The notes: generated by a model from the letters alone, not told the origin. 64,000 bases of DNA from Stenotrophomonas maltophilia (GCF_013464915.1 NZ_RAVT01000028.1:26432-90431), one strand, 5' to 3'; positions 1 through 9,356 are shown, counted from the first letter of the stretch. Translations and numbers: made by a program.

Positions 1-1396
1 GCGCGTACAGGATCTGCAGCGCGTGGTTGGTGATGATCGTGCGCGACACTTCGCGGCCATAGGTGGCATCGAGCTGCGACATGCTCTGGATGATCGGCAG
101 CAGGCGGATGTTGTAGCCGGCCATGTAGGACACCGCCGAGGCGATGATCTCGACCTTGCCGATCGAGGTGAATTCGTCCATCAGCAACAGGCACTGGTAC
201 TTCAGGTCCGGGTTGGACTTGGGCAGTTCCTTGGTGTTGAGGTTGATCAGCTGGCTGAAGAACAGGTTGATGATCAGGCGGCTCTCGGCCAGCTTGTTGG
301 GCTGGATGCCGATGTAGATGGTCATCTTCTTCCTGCGGACGTCGGTCAGCAGGAAGTCGTTGCTGCTGGTGGCCTTGTCCAGCACCGGGTTGATCCAGGG
401 ATTGAGCGGTTCCTTGAAGGTGCCCAGGATCGAGGCGAAGGTCTCGTCGGCCTGGGACAGCATGTTGGCGAACGCCGAGCGCGCGTTGGCGCTGAGGAAC
501 GAACGCTCCGACAAGGCCTTGAGGTACTTCTTCAGATCGGTGCCATCGCCGGATGACAACCGGTAGACAGAACCCAGCGTCGGCGTGCCCGAGCCACCCG
601 GGAAGCCACTGCTGCGCTCGTCGTCCCAGTTCTCGAACAGATACAGGGTGAAGGCCATGAACGCGTTGCGCGCCTGGCTGACCCAGAATTTCTGGTCCTC
701 GGCGCCATCCGGATACAGCATCGCGGCGATGCTCATCAGGTCCGACACCCGGAACGCCGGGTCATCGGAGACATAGCTGAGCGGGTTCCAGCGATGCGTG
801 CGCCGATCCTCGGCGAAGGGATTGAACAGGTAGATCTCCTGGCCCTGGCTGGCACGCCAGCCGCTGGTCAGGTCGAAGTTTTCCTGCTTGATGTCCAGCA
901 CCACCAGTGATTCGCCGTACTCGAGCAGGTTCGGGATGACCACGCCGACGCCCTTGCCCGAACGGGTGGGCGCGGCCAGGATCACGAACTGCTGGCCGTC
1001 CAGCCGCACCAGCTTGCCGCCGTGGCTGCCGACCACGATGCTCTGGCCGGTCTTCCTGAACATGCCGTGCTTGGACAGGTCGGCGCCGGTGGCAAAGCGC
1101 GCGTCGCCGTGCAACGAGCGCTTGTCCTTCTTCAGCAGCAGCACCAGGCCGGTCACCAGCAGGACCAGCAACGGCAGGCCGAAGCCCACGTAGCCGGCCC
1201 ACTTGATCTTGCCCACGAAAGGCGCAACCTGCGGCTGGCCAATGGCGTGGTAGTACTGGTAGTACGTGTTCCAGGTGAACAGCTTGGTGTCCAACCCAAG
1301 GAACAGCAGGGTCAGGTAGCCGGAAAACACGAAACCAAGCAGCAGGGTCGCCAGCGTGATGATGGCGATGAGCGAATACTTCTTACTGGGCAACAC
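1..1396 (-). CDS. virD4: VirD4 coupling ATPase of X-type T4SS (3' part cut by window edge)
   Basis: Inner-membrane coupling ATPase that recruits effectors and feeds them to the type IV secretion channel. The frame starts at GTG 1396, preceded by GGAGG 8 nt upstream, and runs off the left edge after about 465 codons. Two hydrophobic segments lie in the first 110 residues, followed by a Walker A (APTRSGKGVGV) and a Walker B-like stretch (LLLMDEFTSIGK), both typical of VirD4/TraG. In Xanthomonas and Stenotrophomonas this protein binds the XVIPCD tail of antibacterial effectors; such an effector lies at 22853-24175. A plain conjugative coupling protein is the alternative, but the chromosomal setting and the effector pair favour the killing system. 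Confidence 0.9.
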   Translation of the reverse strand, partial: MLPSKKYSLIAIITLATLLLGFVFSGYLTLLFLGLDTKLFTWNTYYQYYHAIGQPQVAPFVGKIKWAGYVGFGLPLLVLLVTGLVLLLKKDKRSLHGDARFATGADLSKHGMFRKTGQSIVVGSHGGKLVRLDGQQFVILAAPTRSGKGVGVVIPNLLEYGESLVVLDIKQENFDLTSGWRASQGQEIYLFNPFAEDRRTHRWNPLSYVSDDPAFRVSDLMSIAAMLYPDGAEDQKFWVSQARNAFMAFTLYLFENWDDERSSGFPGGSGTPTLGSVYRLSSGDGTDLKKYLKALSERSFLSANARSAFANMLSQADETFASILGTFKEPLNPWINPVLDKATSSNDFLLTDVRRKKMTIYIGIQPNKLAESRLIINLFFSQLINLNTKELPKSNPDLKYQCLLLMDEFTSIGKVEIIASAVSYMAGYNIRLLPIIQSMSQLDATYGREVSRTIITNHALQILYA

Positions 1397-1432
1397 CCGG
1401 ATCCTCCATGATGCGCACGAGGGCGCGACGGC

Positions 1433-1690
1433 CTAGCGGCGGCGCCAGCGCGACGCCTTCTTCCGCAGGTGGTTTTCGTTCTCCAGCCCGGGCTCCTCGC
1501 CCTCTTCACGCACCCGCTGCAACAGCAGCTGGCGCGCTTCGGCCAGTGATACAAGGTCGGTCAGACGATCCCCATCGTCGGCGACGACCGCATGGCCGAC
1601 CACATCGCCCGGAGCGTACACCGGCTCGTAGGACACCGCTACCAGCTGATAGCGGCCACGCGTCTCCAGCACATGCCTGAATTCCTGCAT
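1433..1690 (-). CDS. Small conserved-looking protein upstream of virD4
   Basis: An 85-residue soluble protein of unknown function. Its ATG at 1690 follows a very strong ribosome-binding site (AAGGAGG, 6 nt away), and it ends 36 bp before the virD4 start on the same strand, so the two are probably cotranscribed. The N-terminal half (MQEFRHVLETRGRYQLV) looks like a small beta-rich fold and the C-terminus is Arg/Lys-rich (KKASRWRRR). The linkage suggests a role in, or regulation of, the secretion system, but nothing in the sequence proves it. Confidence 0.7.
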   Translation of the reverse strand: MQEFRHVLETRGRYQLVAVSYEPVYAPGDVVGHAVVADDGDRLTDLVSLAEARQLLLQRVREEGEEPGLENENHLRKKASRWRRR

Positions 1691-1927
1691 CGATTTCCTC
1701 CTTGTCCAAGCGCTCCACGATCCCCTGTGTGCACCATCATGCCGCTCCGCATGTCGTCATCACATGCAGGACGCCAGCCGCAGCGCGCCGCACCTCCTGC
1801 AGCCCCGAGCCCACGCGCGGGCGGCCACAATCCCATCGATCAAACGCTGATTTGCCCCGCGGCATGGCTGCCCCTGTTGCGGTGCAGCAGTACAATGCAC
1901 GGCTCCCCGCCCCCATCGCGCCCCCGC

Positions 1928-3136
1928 ATGAGCCCCAACTCTTCCCTGGCTGCGCGGCTGACGCCCCGTCAGCGCACCCTGATCATCCTTGCCCTGTCCC
2001 TGGGCGGCTTCGCCATCGGCACCAGCGAATTCGCCAGCATGGGCCTGATGCTGGAGATCAGCCGTGGCCTGTCGATCTCCGAAACCCAGGTCGGCCACCT
2101 CATCAGCGCCTACGCCATCGGCGTAGTCGTCGGTGCGCCGATCCTCGCCTTCGTCGGCGCCAGCTTCCCACGCCGCAAGCTGCTGCTGGCGCTGATGGGC
2201 TTCTATGCCATCGGCAACCTCGCCAGTGCGCTGGCGCCCAACTACGGCACGATGCTGGTGGCCCGTTTCGTCGCCGGCCTGCCGCACGGTGCCTACTTCG
2301 GCGTGGCGATGCTGGTGGCTGCGGCGATCAGCCCCGCCGGCCAGCGTGGCCAGGCGATGTCGCGCGTGTCGCTGGGCCTGTCGATCGCGATCCTGGTCGG
2401 CAATCCGCTGACCACCTGGCTGGGCCAGCAGCTGAGCTGGCGCACCGCCTTCGCCCTGGTCAGCGTGCTGGCCGTCGCCACCGTGGCGATGATCGCGCGC
2501 TTCCTGTTGCCGGATCCGGATGAAGTGCGCACCTCGCCGATGCGCGAACTGCGCGCCTTCAATACCACGCAGGTGTGGCTGGCGCTGGCCATCGGCGCGG
2601 TTGGTTTCGCCGGCATGTTCTGCGTGTTCACCTACCTGGCACCCACCCTGGTGCAGGTCACCGGCGTAGCCGAATCCTGGATGCCACTGGCGGTGGGCGT
2701 GTTCGGCATCGGCGCGATCATCGGCAACATCGCCGGTGGCTGGCTGGTCGACAAGTTCCACTTCAAGGCCGCCGCCGTGGTGCTGCTGTGGTCCATCGTG
2801 ATGCTGCTGCTGTACCCGCTGGCCGCGCAGTCAGTGTGGACGATCGGTCCGATGATCGTCACCGTCGGCACCATGGGTGCGCTGGCCGCGGTGCTGCAGA
2901 CCCGCCTGATGGATGTGGCCGGCGAAGCGCAGACCCTGGCCGCCGCCTCCAACCACGCCGCCTTCAATACCGCCAATGCGCTCGGCCCCTGGCTGGGCGG
3001 CATGGCGATCAGCGCAGGCTTCAGCCCGGCCAGTACCGGCTATGTCGGTGCCGCCACCGCCATCGGCGGCCTGCTGCTGTGGTGCGTGGCGGTGATGCTG
3101 GACAGGAAGCGCAAGGCCACCGCCGGCAGCCACTGA
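1928..3136 (+). CDS. MFS efflux transporter, DHA1 (AraJ/YdhP-like) type
   Basis: Proton-driven inner-membrane exporter of 402 residues with about 12 hydrophobic helices. The MFS loop 2-3 region is seen as GASFPRRKLLLALMGFYAIG near residues 75-95. The N-terminal GTSEFASMGLM and the motif RFVAGLPHGAYFGVA match the sugar/drug efflux branch. I place the start at ATG 1928 (MSPNSSLAARL) because the frame upstream lacks transporter-like sequence. It stands alone and ends 16 bp before the convergent MerR-type gene. Substrate cannot be told; sugar, arabinose or drug export are the usual annotations. Confidence 0.88.
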   Translation: MSPNSSLAARLTPRQRTLIILALSLGGFAIGTSEFASMGLMLEISRGLSISETQVGHLISAYAIGVVVGAPILAFVGASFPRRKLLLALMGFYAIGNLASALAPNYGTMLVARFVAGLPHGAYFGVAMLVAAAISPAGQRGQAMSRVSLGLSIAILVGNPLTTWLGQQLSWRTAFALVSVLAVATVAMIARFLLPDPDEVRTSPMRELRAFNTTQVWLALAIGAVGFAGMFCVFTYLAPTLVQVTGVAESWMPLAVGVFGIGAIIGNIAGGWLVDKFHFKAAAVVLLWSIVMLLLYPLAAQSVWTIGPMIVTVGTMGALAAVLQTRLMDVAGEAQTLAAASNHAAFNTANALGPWLGGMAISAGFSPASTGYVGAATAIGGLLLWCVAVMLDRKRKATAGSH

Positions 3137-3152
3137 ACGCGGCGCCGGGTCG

Positions 3153-3635
3153 TCAGTCGTTGCCCATGCGGCGGCGGCGGCGCCCCGGCCGCAGCATCGC
3201 TGCATCGCCGGCCGCAAGTGTCGGACGCGCCAGCTCACCACGTTTCACACGGTCCAATACCCGCCGAGAGTTGGCCGCGCAATCAATCCCGTCCGGCCGC
3301 GCCTGGATGTCCTCGATCAGGGCCAGGAGGTGGGCGCGGCTGTCGGCCAGCCGCCGCTGCAGCGCCTCGATGTCGGCCACCTTCTGCTGCAGCATCGTGA
3401 TCAATGCGTCGTGCTGCCACTGGCCCATGTCTGGCGGCAGCAAGGCGCGTATCTCCTCCAGGCTGAAGCCAGCGCGCTGCGCGCCAGTAATCAGCTCCAG
3501 CAGCAGCACCGCCTGCTCCGGGTAGTCGCGGTAGCCGTTGGCCTGGCGCTGGACCACCAGCAACCCGGCCTCTTCGTAGAAGCGGATGCGCGACGCTGCC
3601 AGGCCCGTGCGGCGGGCCAGCTCACCGATCTTCAT
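3153..3635 (-). CDS. MerR-family transcriptional regulator
   Basis: A 160-residue regulator with the MerR winged helix at the very N-terminus (MKIGELARRTGLAASRIRFY) followed by the usual dimerisation coiled coil (residues about 80-120). The C-terminus is Arg-rich and has no obvious metal-binding cysteine cluster, so a SoxR or metal-sensor role is unlikely; an organic or drug ligand is more probable. I chose the internal ATG at 3635 because the family always begins at this motif. It is divergent from the flavin oxidoreductase at 3725, and a perfect dyad lies between them, so it most likely controls that gene and itself. Confidence 0.9.
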   Translation of the reverse strand: MKIGELARRTGLAASRIRFYEEAGLLVVQRQANGYRDYPEQAVLLLELITGAQRAGFSLEEIRALLPPDMGQWQHDALITMLQQKVADIEALQRRLADSRAHLLALIEDIQARPDGIDCAANSRRVLDRVKRGELARPTLAAGDAAMLRPGRRRRRMGND

Positions 3636-3663
3636 CTGCCTGAATCCTCGACATGGAAGCCTG

Positions 3664-3694
3664 TTGACCTTCAATCAAACTTGAAGGTTAGCGT
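3664..3694 (+). promoter_or_regulatory. MerR-type promoter with operator dyad
   Basis: A -35 TTGACC (3664-3669) and a -10-like TAGCGT (3689-3694) are separated by 19 bp, the stretched spacing that MerR regulators correct. The spacer carries a perfect dyad ACCTTCAA-N6-TTGAAGGT (3667-3688). It lies between the divergent merR-type gene and the reductase gene. Confidence 0.8.
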
Positions 3695-3724
3695 AGCGCC
3701 ATTCCCCTGTCCTGGAGCTGTCCG

Positions 3725-4963
3725 ATGTCGCTGTTCTCGCCCCTGGCACTGCCTTCCGGTGCCGTCATCCGCAACCGCATCGCCAAGGCGGCGATGGAGG
3801 AAAACATGGCCGACGCCCACCATGCCCCCTCCATCGCACTGCTGGAGCTGTACCAGCGCTGGGCCCACGGCGGCGCCGGGCTGATCATCACCGGCAACGT
3901 GATGGTTGATGGCCGAGCCATGACCGGCCCCGGCGGCGTGGTGCTGGAAGATGATCGCCATCTCGACCGGTTCAGTGCCTGGGCGGAAACAGCACGCTCG
4001 CGGGGTACGCAGATGTGGATGCAGATCAACCATCCCGGTCGGCAGATGCCGGCCGCGCTCGGCCAACCGGCGCTGGCACCTTCGGCGGTGCCACTGGACA
4101 TGGGCGCGCTGTCCAAGCAGTTCGCGCCGCCAAAGGCGATGAGCGAAGCCGACATTGAAGAAGTGATCGCCCGCTTCATCCGCAGTGCCGAGCTGGCCGA
4201 ACGCGCGGGTTTCAGCGGCGTGGAGATCCATGCCGCGCACGGCTACCTGCTCAGCCAGTTCCTGTCGCCGCTGTCGAACCGTCGCGAGGATCGCTGGGGC
4301 GGCAGCCTGGACAACCGTGCGCGCCTGCTGCTGGAGATCGTACAGGGCGTACGCGCCACCGTGTCACCTGCGTTCGCAGTGGCGGTGAAGCTCAACTCCG
4401 CCGACTTCCAGCGCGGCGGCTTCTCGCCCGAGGACGCGCGCGCCGTTGTGGAGATGCTGGCGCCCCTCGGCGTGGATCTGGTCGAACTGTCCGGCGGCAG
4501 CTATGAGGCACCGGCCATGACCGGTACCGCACGCGACGAACGCAGCCTGTCACGTGAGGCCTACTTCCTGGAATTTGCACGTGAGATCGCCACGGTGGCG
4601 ACGATGCCGCTGATGGTCACCGGCGGCATCCGCCGCCGCGAAGTGGCAGAACAGGTGCTGGCCAGCGGCGTTGCGATGGTCGGTATTGCCACCGCGCTGG
4701 CGATCGAGCCTGATCTGCCACAGCACTGGCAGCAGGGCCGCGACCCGGTGCCGGTGTTGCGCAACATCAACTGGCGCAGCAAGCCGCTGGCGGCCAGCGC
4801 GCACATGGCGGCAGTGAAGTATCAGCTGGGCCGGTTGAGCCGGCGCCGCCCCACTGCGCCCGGGGTCTCGCCGCTGTGGGCGCTGTTGCTTGCACAGGCC
4901 GCCGGCAAATGCCGGGCTCGCCGCTACCGGCGCTGGATCAGCGCCCGCGCCATCACACATTGA
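3725..4963 (+). CDS. NADH:flavin oxidoreductase (old yellow enzyme family)
   Basis: FMN-dependent TIM-barrel ene-reductase of 412 residues, expected to reduce activated C=C bonds with NAD(P)H in the cytoplasm. Family signatures are the N-terminal RNRIAKAAMEE, the barrel motif GVEIHAAHGYLLSQFLSP near residue 170, DRWGGSLDNRARL, and the phosphate-binding MVTGGIRRR near 300. The C-terminus is Arg-rich and longer than the catalytic core. It is transcribed away from the MerR gene through the operator at 3664-3694, so it is likely induced by an electrophile or toxicant. Confidence 0.9.
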   Translation: MSLFSPLALPSGAVIRNRIAKAAMEENMADAHHAPSIALLELYQRWAHGGAGLIITGNVMVDGRAMTGPGGVVLEDDRHLDRFSAWAETARSRGTQMWMQINHPGRQMPAALGQPALAPSAVPLDMGALSKQFAPPKAMSEADIEEVIARFIRSAELAERAGFSGVEIHAAHGYLLSQFLSPLSNRREDRWGGSLDNRARLLLEIVQGVRATVSPAFAVAVKLNSADFQRGGFSPEDARAVVEMLAPLGVDLVELSGGSYEAPAMTGTARDERSLSREAYFLEFAREIATVATMPLMVTGGIRRREVAEQVLASGVAMVGIATALAIEPDLPQHWQQGRDPVPVLRNINWRSKPLAASAHMAAVKYQLGRLSRRRPTAPGVSPLWALLLAQAAGKCRARRYRRWISARAITH

Positions 4964-5056
4964 GCCGCGCGGTCTTCTCATCGCCGCAGCGATGCTCCAC
5001 CATCTGCATGACCGGCGGCAGTCCGCTGCCGGTCGCAGCAGGCAGAAGGAACCACC

Positions 5057-5533
5057 GTGGCAGCAGAACCAACCAGGAACCGCGAAAAGCTGCTCGATGA
5101 TCTGCTCTCGCTGGGCCGCAACTGGGCGCTGGCGATCGCCATCGCCGGTGCCGGCGCAGCGGTCCATTACAGCGAGTCGGTGTACGAAGCAGGAATCTGG
5201 CGCGGCCTGCTGCCTACGATCTGCTTCCTCGTCGCAATCATCTGGGTCGTGCTGAGCATCATCCGTTTCGACCTGACCATCCAGCAGCATTTCCAGCGAA
5301 AGCTGTCGCGCTGGCTCAGCCGTCTGCTGTATGTCGTGCTGCTTGGCACCGGCGTCACTGCCGTGTTCTTCGTCACCGAGCTGGCGGCCAACAACCACAT
5401 CGCGCGGATGTGCGACTCGGTGGCCAACGAGCCGGCCAGCCGCATCCACAGATCCGCGGAATGCCAGCGGTTGTACCAGCATCGGGCGGCCTACCGGCAG
5501 CGGCTGGAATCGGCCGAGGGTGAGTTCGACTGA
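5057..5533 (+). CDS. Small inner-membrane protein, unknown function
   Basis: A 158-residue protein starting at GTG 5057 behind AGAAGGA. Three hydrophobic segments (about residues 24-40, 52-67 and 88-108) are followed by a hydrophilic, Arg/Glu-rich tail with two cysteines. No family motif recognised. It is followed by two further small membrane-protein genes on the same strand, each with its own gap, so an operon is possible but not shown. Confidence 0.65.
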   Translation: MAAEPTRNREKLLDDLLSLGRNWALAIAIAGAGAAVHYSESVYEAGIWRGLLPTICFLVAIIWVVLSIIRFDLTIQQHFQRKLSRWLSRLLYVVLLGTGVTAVFFVTELAANNHIARMCDSVANEPASRIHRSAECQRLYQHRAAYRQRLESAEGEFD

Positions 5534-5666
5534 GCAGATGCGTGGGCGAAGGCGCACGAAGATGCACATGGAGGTCCAGCAAGGGTGGATTCGAAATAGT
5601 TGCATGGACTTCAGTGCAACCCGACGCCACGATTTCCTGCCGGAGAACCGTGATCGAACACAGGCC

Positions 5667-6311
5667 ATGAAGCTGCCCAACACCCCCACCCGTCTCCCCG
5701 CCCGAGCACGGAAAATCGGCAGTGAAGTACGCATCTTCAGGCGCTATCACCAGTACGCCCTGTTTGCCGTCGGAGCCGTACCACTGGCAATACTCCTGTT
5801 CGCCGTCGCGCCCGAACTTGGACTTCTTCCTGCACTGGGTGCAGCAGCGGTTTTCACGCTGTCGGCGTTGTTCCTGGCCTTCGTTGTCTATTCCCCAAGA
5901 CGGGACCGGGTGGCACTGGAACATGATCGCCTGGTGTTCCAGCACCGCGCTCCCCTCCCATTCAAGCAGATCCTGTCCTACAACCTGGACGATCATGTCG
6001 ATCTGACCATGATCGATGGACCGAGCGTGCTGCTCCAGCGCACACGGGCATCGATGCAGGAATTCTCAAACTTCCGGGACGCTCTGGCAGAGGCTCTCGC
6101 GAATCGGCCTGCCGACGCTGCCGCTGCTCCGCAGCGTCGCTACTTCTTCGGTGCCTGGCCTGCACGCGTGTGGGGTGCGGTCCTGTTGCTGGCAACGGCG
6201 GCACTGGTGATCACAGGCCTGCTGCATGGCTGGCCGCTGTACAAGGCGCCAATGCTCGGAATTGTGCCCGTGGTGGGCATTGGGCTGTTGCTGTCGCGCC
6301 GCCGGCACTGA
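5667..6311 (+). CDS. Membrane protein, unknown function
   Basis: A 214-residue protein with a pair of hydrophobic segments near residues 30-75, a soluble middle (DRVALEHDRLVFQHRAPLPF) resembling the PH-like domain of YdbT/YcxB-type small membrane proteins, and another pair at 170-210. The ATG at 5667 is the most likely start; an in-frame ATG at 5604 is the alternative and neither has a strong ribosome-binding site. Function unknown. Confidence 0.6.
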   Translation: MKLPNTPTRLPARARKIGSEVRIFRRYHQYALFAVGAVPLAILLFAVAPELGLLPALGAAAVFTLSALFLAFVVYSPRRDRVALEHDRLVFQHRAPLPFKQILSYNLDDHVDLTMIDGPSVLLQRTRASMQEFSNFRDALAEALANRPADAAAAPQRRYFFGAWPARVWGAVLLLATAALVITGLLHGWPLYKAPMLGIVPVVGIGLLLSRRRH

Positions 6312-6397
6312 TCACATCATCGGCGACGAACACATGGCGTGGATATGCATTCGGGCACAGTACGTGCGCCGCTCATGCTTGGACCCATCCAGCCACC

Positions 6398-6667
6398 ATG
6401 CTTCACGCGCCTGCCCCCGCACGTCATGATGCCATCGCCCTGCAGGCAGGCATCCTCGGCAGTGTGCTGGGCGTAGCGGCCTTCAAGGCCATTGCGCTGT
6501 CGGCGCTGGCCAGCGGCTCACTGATGGTGATCGGGGTGTGGATGCTGGCCTGTGCCGTGCTGGGCGCCTGGGCCCTGGCGGCCTACCTGGCCTGCCTTGC
6601 GCTGAGCCGCCGTGTGTTCGTGCTGATGCTGGCCCTGTGCATGGTGCTGATGGCCTGCATCGCCTGA
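6398..6667 (+). CDS. Small hydrophobic membrane protein
   Basis: An 89-residue, almost entirely hydrophobic protein with about three helices (residues 15-35, 38-65, 70-88). Start at ATG 6398. It has no charged catalytic motif and I recognise no family. Its hydrophobic pattern and third-position GC support coding, but it is short and isolated. Confidence 0.5.
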   Translation: MLHAPAPARHDAIALQAGILGSVLGVAAFKAIALSALASGSLMVIGVWMLACAVLGAWALAAYLACLALSRRVFVLMLALCMVLMACIA

Positions 6668-6793
6668 CCGCGCCGCGCGCTGGACTATCACCCAATTGTT
6701 ACGGAATAACAAGTGCGATCGGTCCGATTGCCTGTGCCCGGGGTCACGGATTGCAATGGCAGGGCCACTCCGGCACCACCCCGAGACCGCCCC

Positions 6794-7039
6794 ATGAACC
6801 TGCTGCCCCGGCTGCGTACCCCACTCGTCTTGTTTGCGCTGGCCTCGCTCAGCGCCTGTGCCACCTATGACGACAGCAACATGCATCAGGCCTGCCAGGA
6901 GTCGCCGCACCTGAAGGATCTACCGCGCGAAGTGGCGGCCCGCGAGAGCCGCTGCAACAAGAGCATGGAAGTGTGGTCGAGCGAGCGCAAGGGCAGTGAC
7001 AGGCCGATCGACCTGAGCGGCAAGAAGAAAGATCTGTAA
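6794..7039 (+). CDS. Small putative lipoprotein
   Basis: An 81-residue exported protein. The N-terminus has a charged start, a hydrophobic core and a lipobox LSAC at about residue 22, so it is predicted to be lipidated by signal peptidase II. The mature part is short and highly charged (DLPREVAARESRC) with three cysteines. Function unknown; the size and layout are common among xanthomonad hypothetical lipoproteins. Confidence 0.6.
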   Translation: MNLLPRLRTPLVLFALASLSACATYDDSNMHQACQESPHLKDLPREVAARESRCNKSMEVWSSERKGSDRPIDLSGKKKDL

Positions 7040-7084
7040 CCGCACCAGGCGCAGCCTACGACGGCTGCGCCTTCGGCATGCAGG

Positions 7085-8614
7085 TCATCCCGTCGCCAAC
7101 GGTCCGTACCAGCGCTGCAATGCCTGGTCCAGCCCTGCCCCATCGCTTCCCGCGTCGCAGGCCCACGCAACAATTCCATCGGGCCTCACCAGCACCGCCC
7201 CCAAGCCCAGCGTATCGTCCACCGCCGAGGCGATGCGGGTGAACGGCTGCCGCCAACGGTCGACCAGGTCGCACGACGCGCAGTTCTCATCGAACACGAG
7301 CAACGCCCCCTGCCCCGTCCTCAGCACCTCCCCCATGCGGCGGCCATCGGCCAGCCGGAAGTCCGGTACGCTGCGACCAACAAGTGGATGGCCATTCCCC
7401 AGATCAAGCTGCTGCGATACGCCCCAGACCCGTTCGGCCAGATAGGTGGCCCCATCGCGGGTGCCAGCGAGATCGGCCATCACCGCCGCCAACGCACGCG
7501 AACCGGCTCCAGGTCGCATCAGCGCAACCTGCGCGCGCGACCAGTCCAGTACTTTGGCGCCGATCGGATGCCGCTCCGCCTGATAGCTTTCCAGCAGCGC
7601 CACGCCGGCATCACCGCGTACCACCCTGGCCAGCTTCCAACCCAGGTTCATCGCATCGCCGATGCCCAGATTCAGGCCCTGCCCTCCCAACGGGGAATGC
7701 ACATGCGCAGCGTCACCGGCCAGCAGCACGCGGCCGTTGCGATAGACACTGGCCTGGCGCGCGCCATCGGTCCAGGTGCTGTGCAGATGCAGGGCCGTGA
7801 TCGTTGCGTCGCAACCGGACACGCGCCGCAGCAGGGCCTGCGCTGCATCCAGATCGAGGTGCGTGCGATGACCGGCACCTCCGTCGAAGTCGGCCAGCGC
7901 CAGCACGCCCGGCGGATTGAAATTGCACATGCCCTGCGCGGTGTATTGCCGGCCCGGCGTCAGCACCGACGGATCTTCCAGTTCAACCAGCAGCGAATGG
8001 CCGGTGAATTCAGGATCGGTGCCGACGAAGCTGAAACCACACTGCTTGCGCACGGTGCTGCGGCCACCGTCGCAACCGACCAGCCAACGACCGCGCACGG
8101 CTCCGTCAGCAGTCTCAATGACCACCTGCGTCTCGCCTGCCTGTACGGCCTCTACCGCGCGCCCGCGTTCGATGCGCACGCCCAGCGCGCTCGCACGTTC
8201 GGCAAGGACCCTTTCCAGCGCCTGCAGCTCCACCGCCATCTGGGTGCCGACCGGCGTCGGCAGGCGCCAGTTCCAGCACCCGCTGTCCACGCAGTCCAGC
8301 GCGAACGGAATACCCGCAAAGTGCCCACCCAGCGCGCGCGGCTGCGCCAGCCAATGGGCAGTGCCAGGCGGTGGTGCCCCCTTGTCGGGCTTGAGCACCT
8401 GCGCCGCGGCGACCGCGTCCAACAGGCCGCGCCGATCCAGTGCCTCCAGCGTGGGGGTGTTCAGGCCGCGCAGCCCGAATGGCAGGTGCTTCAACGGCGA
8501 GTCGGCGGACCCGGCCTGTTCCAGCACAAGCACCGAACACCCGGCATGGGCCAGTTCGCAGGACAGGAACAAGCCAACCGGGCCAGCACCGGCAATGACG
8601 ACGTCGTACAGCAT
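7085..8614 (-). CDS. FAD-dependent aromatic monooxygenase (PheA/TfdB, polyketide-hydroxylase type)
   Basis: A 509-residue class A flavoprotein hydroxylase. It shows the N-terminal dinucleotide fold GAGPVG (residues 9-14), the DG motif GCDGGRSTVRK near 165, and the FAD-ribityl motif LLAGDAAHVHSPLGGQG near 280. The last 100 residues resemble the thioredoxin-like tail of this family and include a CASC pair. Such enzymes hydroxylate phenols, aromatic polyketides or antibiotics such as rifampicin and tetracyclines with NAD(P)H; the substrate here is unknown. It is divergent from a TetR gene with a dyad between them, so substrate-induced derepression is likely. Confidence 0.88.
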   Translation of the reverse strand: MLYDVVIAGAGPVGLFLSCELAHAGCSVLVLEQAGSADSPLKHLPFGLRGLNTPTLEALDRRGLLDAVAAAQVLKPDKGAPPPGTAHWLAQPRALGGHFAGIPFALDCVDSGCWNWRLPTPVGTQMAVELQALERVLAERASALGVRIERGRAVEAVQAGETQVVIETADGAVRGRWLVGCDGGRSTVRKQCGFSFVGTDPEFTGHSLLVELEDPSVLTPGRQYTAQGMCNFNPPGVLALADFDGGAGHRTHLDLDAAQALLRRVSGCDATITALHLHSTWTDGARQASVYRNGRVLLAGDAAHVHSPLGGQGLNLGIGDAMNLGWKLARVVRGDAGVALLESYQAERHPIGAKVLDWSRAQVALMRPGAGSRALAAVMADLAGTRDGATYLAERVWGVSQQLDLGNGHPLVGRSVPDFRLADGRRMGEVLRTGQGALLVFDENCASCDLVDRWRQPFTRIASAVDDTLGLGAVLVRPDGIVAWACDAGSDGAGLDQALQRWYGPLATG

Positions 8615-8661
8615 GGGGATTCCTCGTGAGCGCCGGGCCGGCGCTCTGGCAAGCCGAATGT

Positions 8662-8674
8662 TACACTCGGTGTA
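8662..8674. promoter_or_regulatory. Candidate TetR operator
   Basis: A perfect short dyad TACAC-TCG-GTGTA sits in the 82-bp gap between the divergent monooxygenase and TetR genes, where a TetR dimer controlling both would bind. Confidence 0.55.
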
Positions 8675-8696
8675 CGATTTCACAAGTGAGCCGCCC

Positions 8697-9356
8697 ATGA
8701 CCCCGCCCCCAGGCCGCCGCGAGCAGCGCAAAGCCGAGACCCGACAAGCGATTTCCGACGTCGCCACCGGGCTGATCATCGCGCGCGGCTTCGAGGCCGT
8801 ATCCATGTCCGAGATCGCCAGGGCCGCGGGGGTATCACGCAAGACGGTCTTCAATTACTTCGCCAGCAAGGAAGACCTGGTCTTCGACCGCGACGAGGAA
8901 GCACGTGCACTGCTGCGCGAGGGAATGCTGGCGCGCCGCAGCATGCCCCCGCTGGCGGCCTTCCAGTCACTGGTACAGGAACTTCTGGAGAGCGGTCACC
9001 CCCTGCTGCGGATCAACACAGGCGCGGCGGCCTTCTGGCTGACCGTCGCCGAAAGCCCCGTACTCGCAGGCCGCGCACGGGAGCTGCAGGCCCTGCTCAT
9101 CGCAGACCTTGCATGCTTGATGGCAGATGCAACCGGGGCCGACCCCGCCGACGCACCGGCACAACTGGGTGCATCGATGCTGATCGCAGCGCTGGTGGTG
9201 GCCTATGCCGATGCACTGCGTGCTTTCAACAAAGGCAACGATTCCACGCCGGCATTCACTGCAACCTGGCAGCGCGGCAGCATCGGCGTGCACGCTGCGC
9301 TCAGCGGGACCGCCTACACAGCACGCCACCAGCAACCAGCCCGCAACGATCATTGA
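8697..9356 (+). CDS. TetR/AcrR-family repressor
   Basis: A 219-residue repressor. The N-terminal helix-turn-helix is typical of the family (ISDVATGLIIARGFEAVSM, then GVSRKTVFNYFASKEDLV, residues about 18-60). The C-terminal half is the variable ligand-binding helical domain. It starts at ATG 8697 and is divergent from the FAD monooxygenase; the dyad at 8662-8674 is the likely operator. The usual reading is autorepression plus repression of the hydroxylase, relieved by the substrate. Confidence 0.9.
   Translation: MTPPPGRREQRKAETRQAISDVATGLIIARGFEAVSMSEIARAAGVSRKTVFNYFASKEDLVFDRDEEARALLREGMLARRSMPPLAAFQSLVQELLESGHPLLRINTGAAAFWLTVAESPVLAGRARELQALLIADLACLMADATGADPADAPAQLGASMLIAALVVAYADALRAFNKGNDSTPAFTATWQRGSIGVHAALSGTAYTARHQQPARNDH

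Noticed and set aside
23..556. Open frame opposite the start of the window
   Set aside because: Antisense shadow of virD4; no ribosome-binding site and His/Gln-rich composition typical of reverse frames in high-GC DNA.
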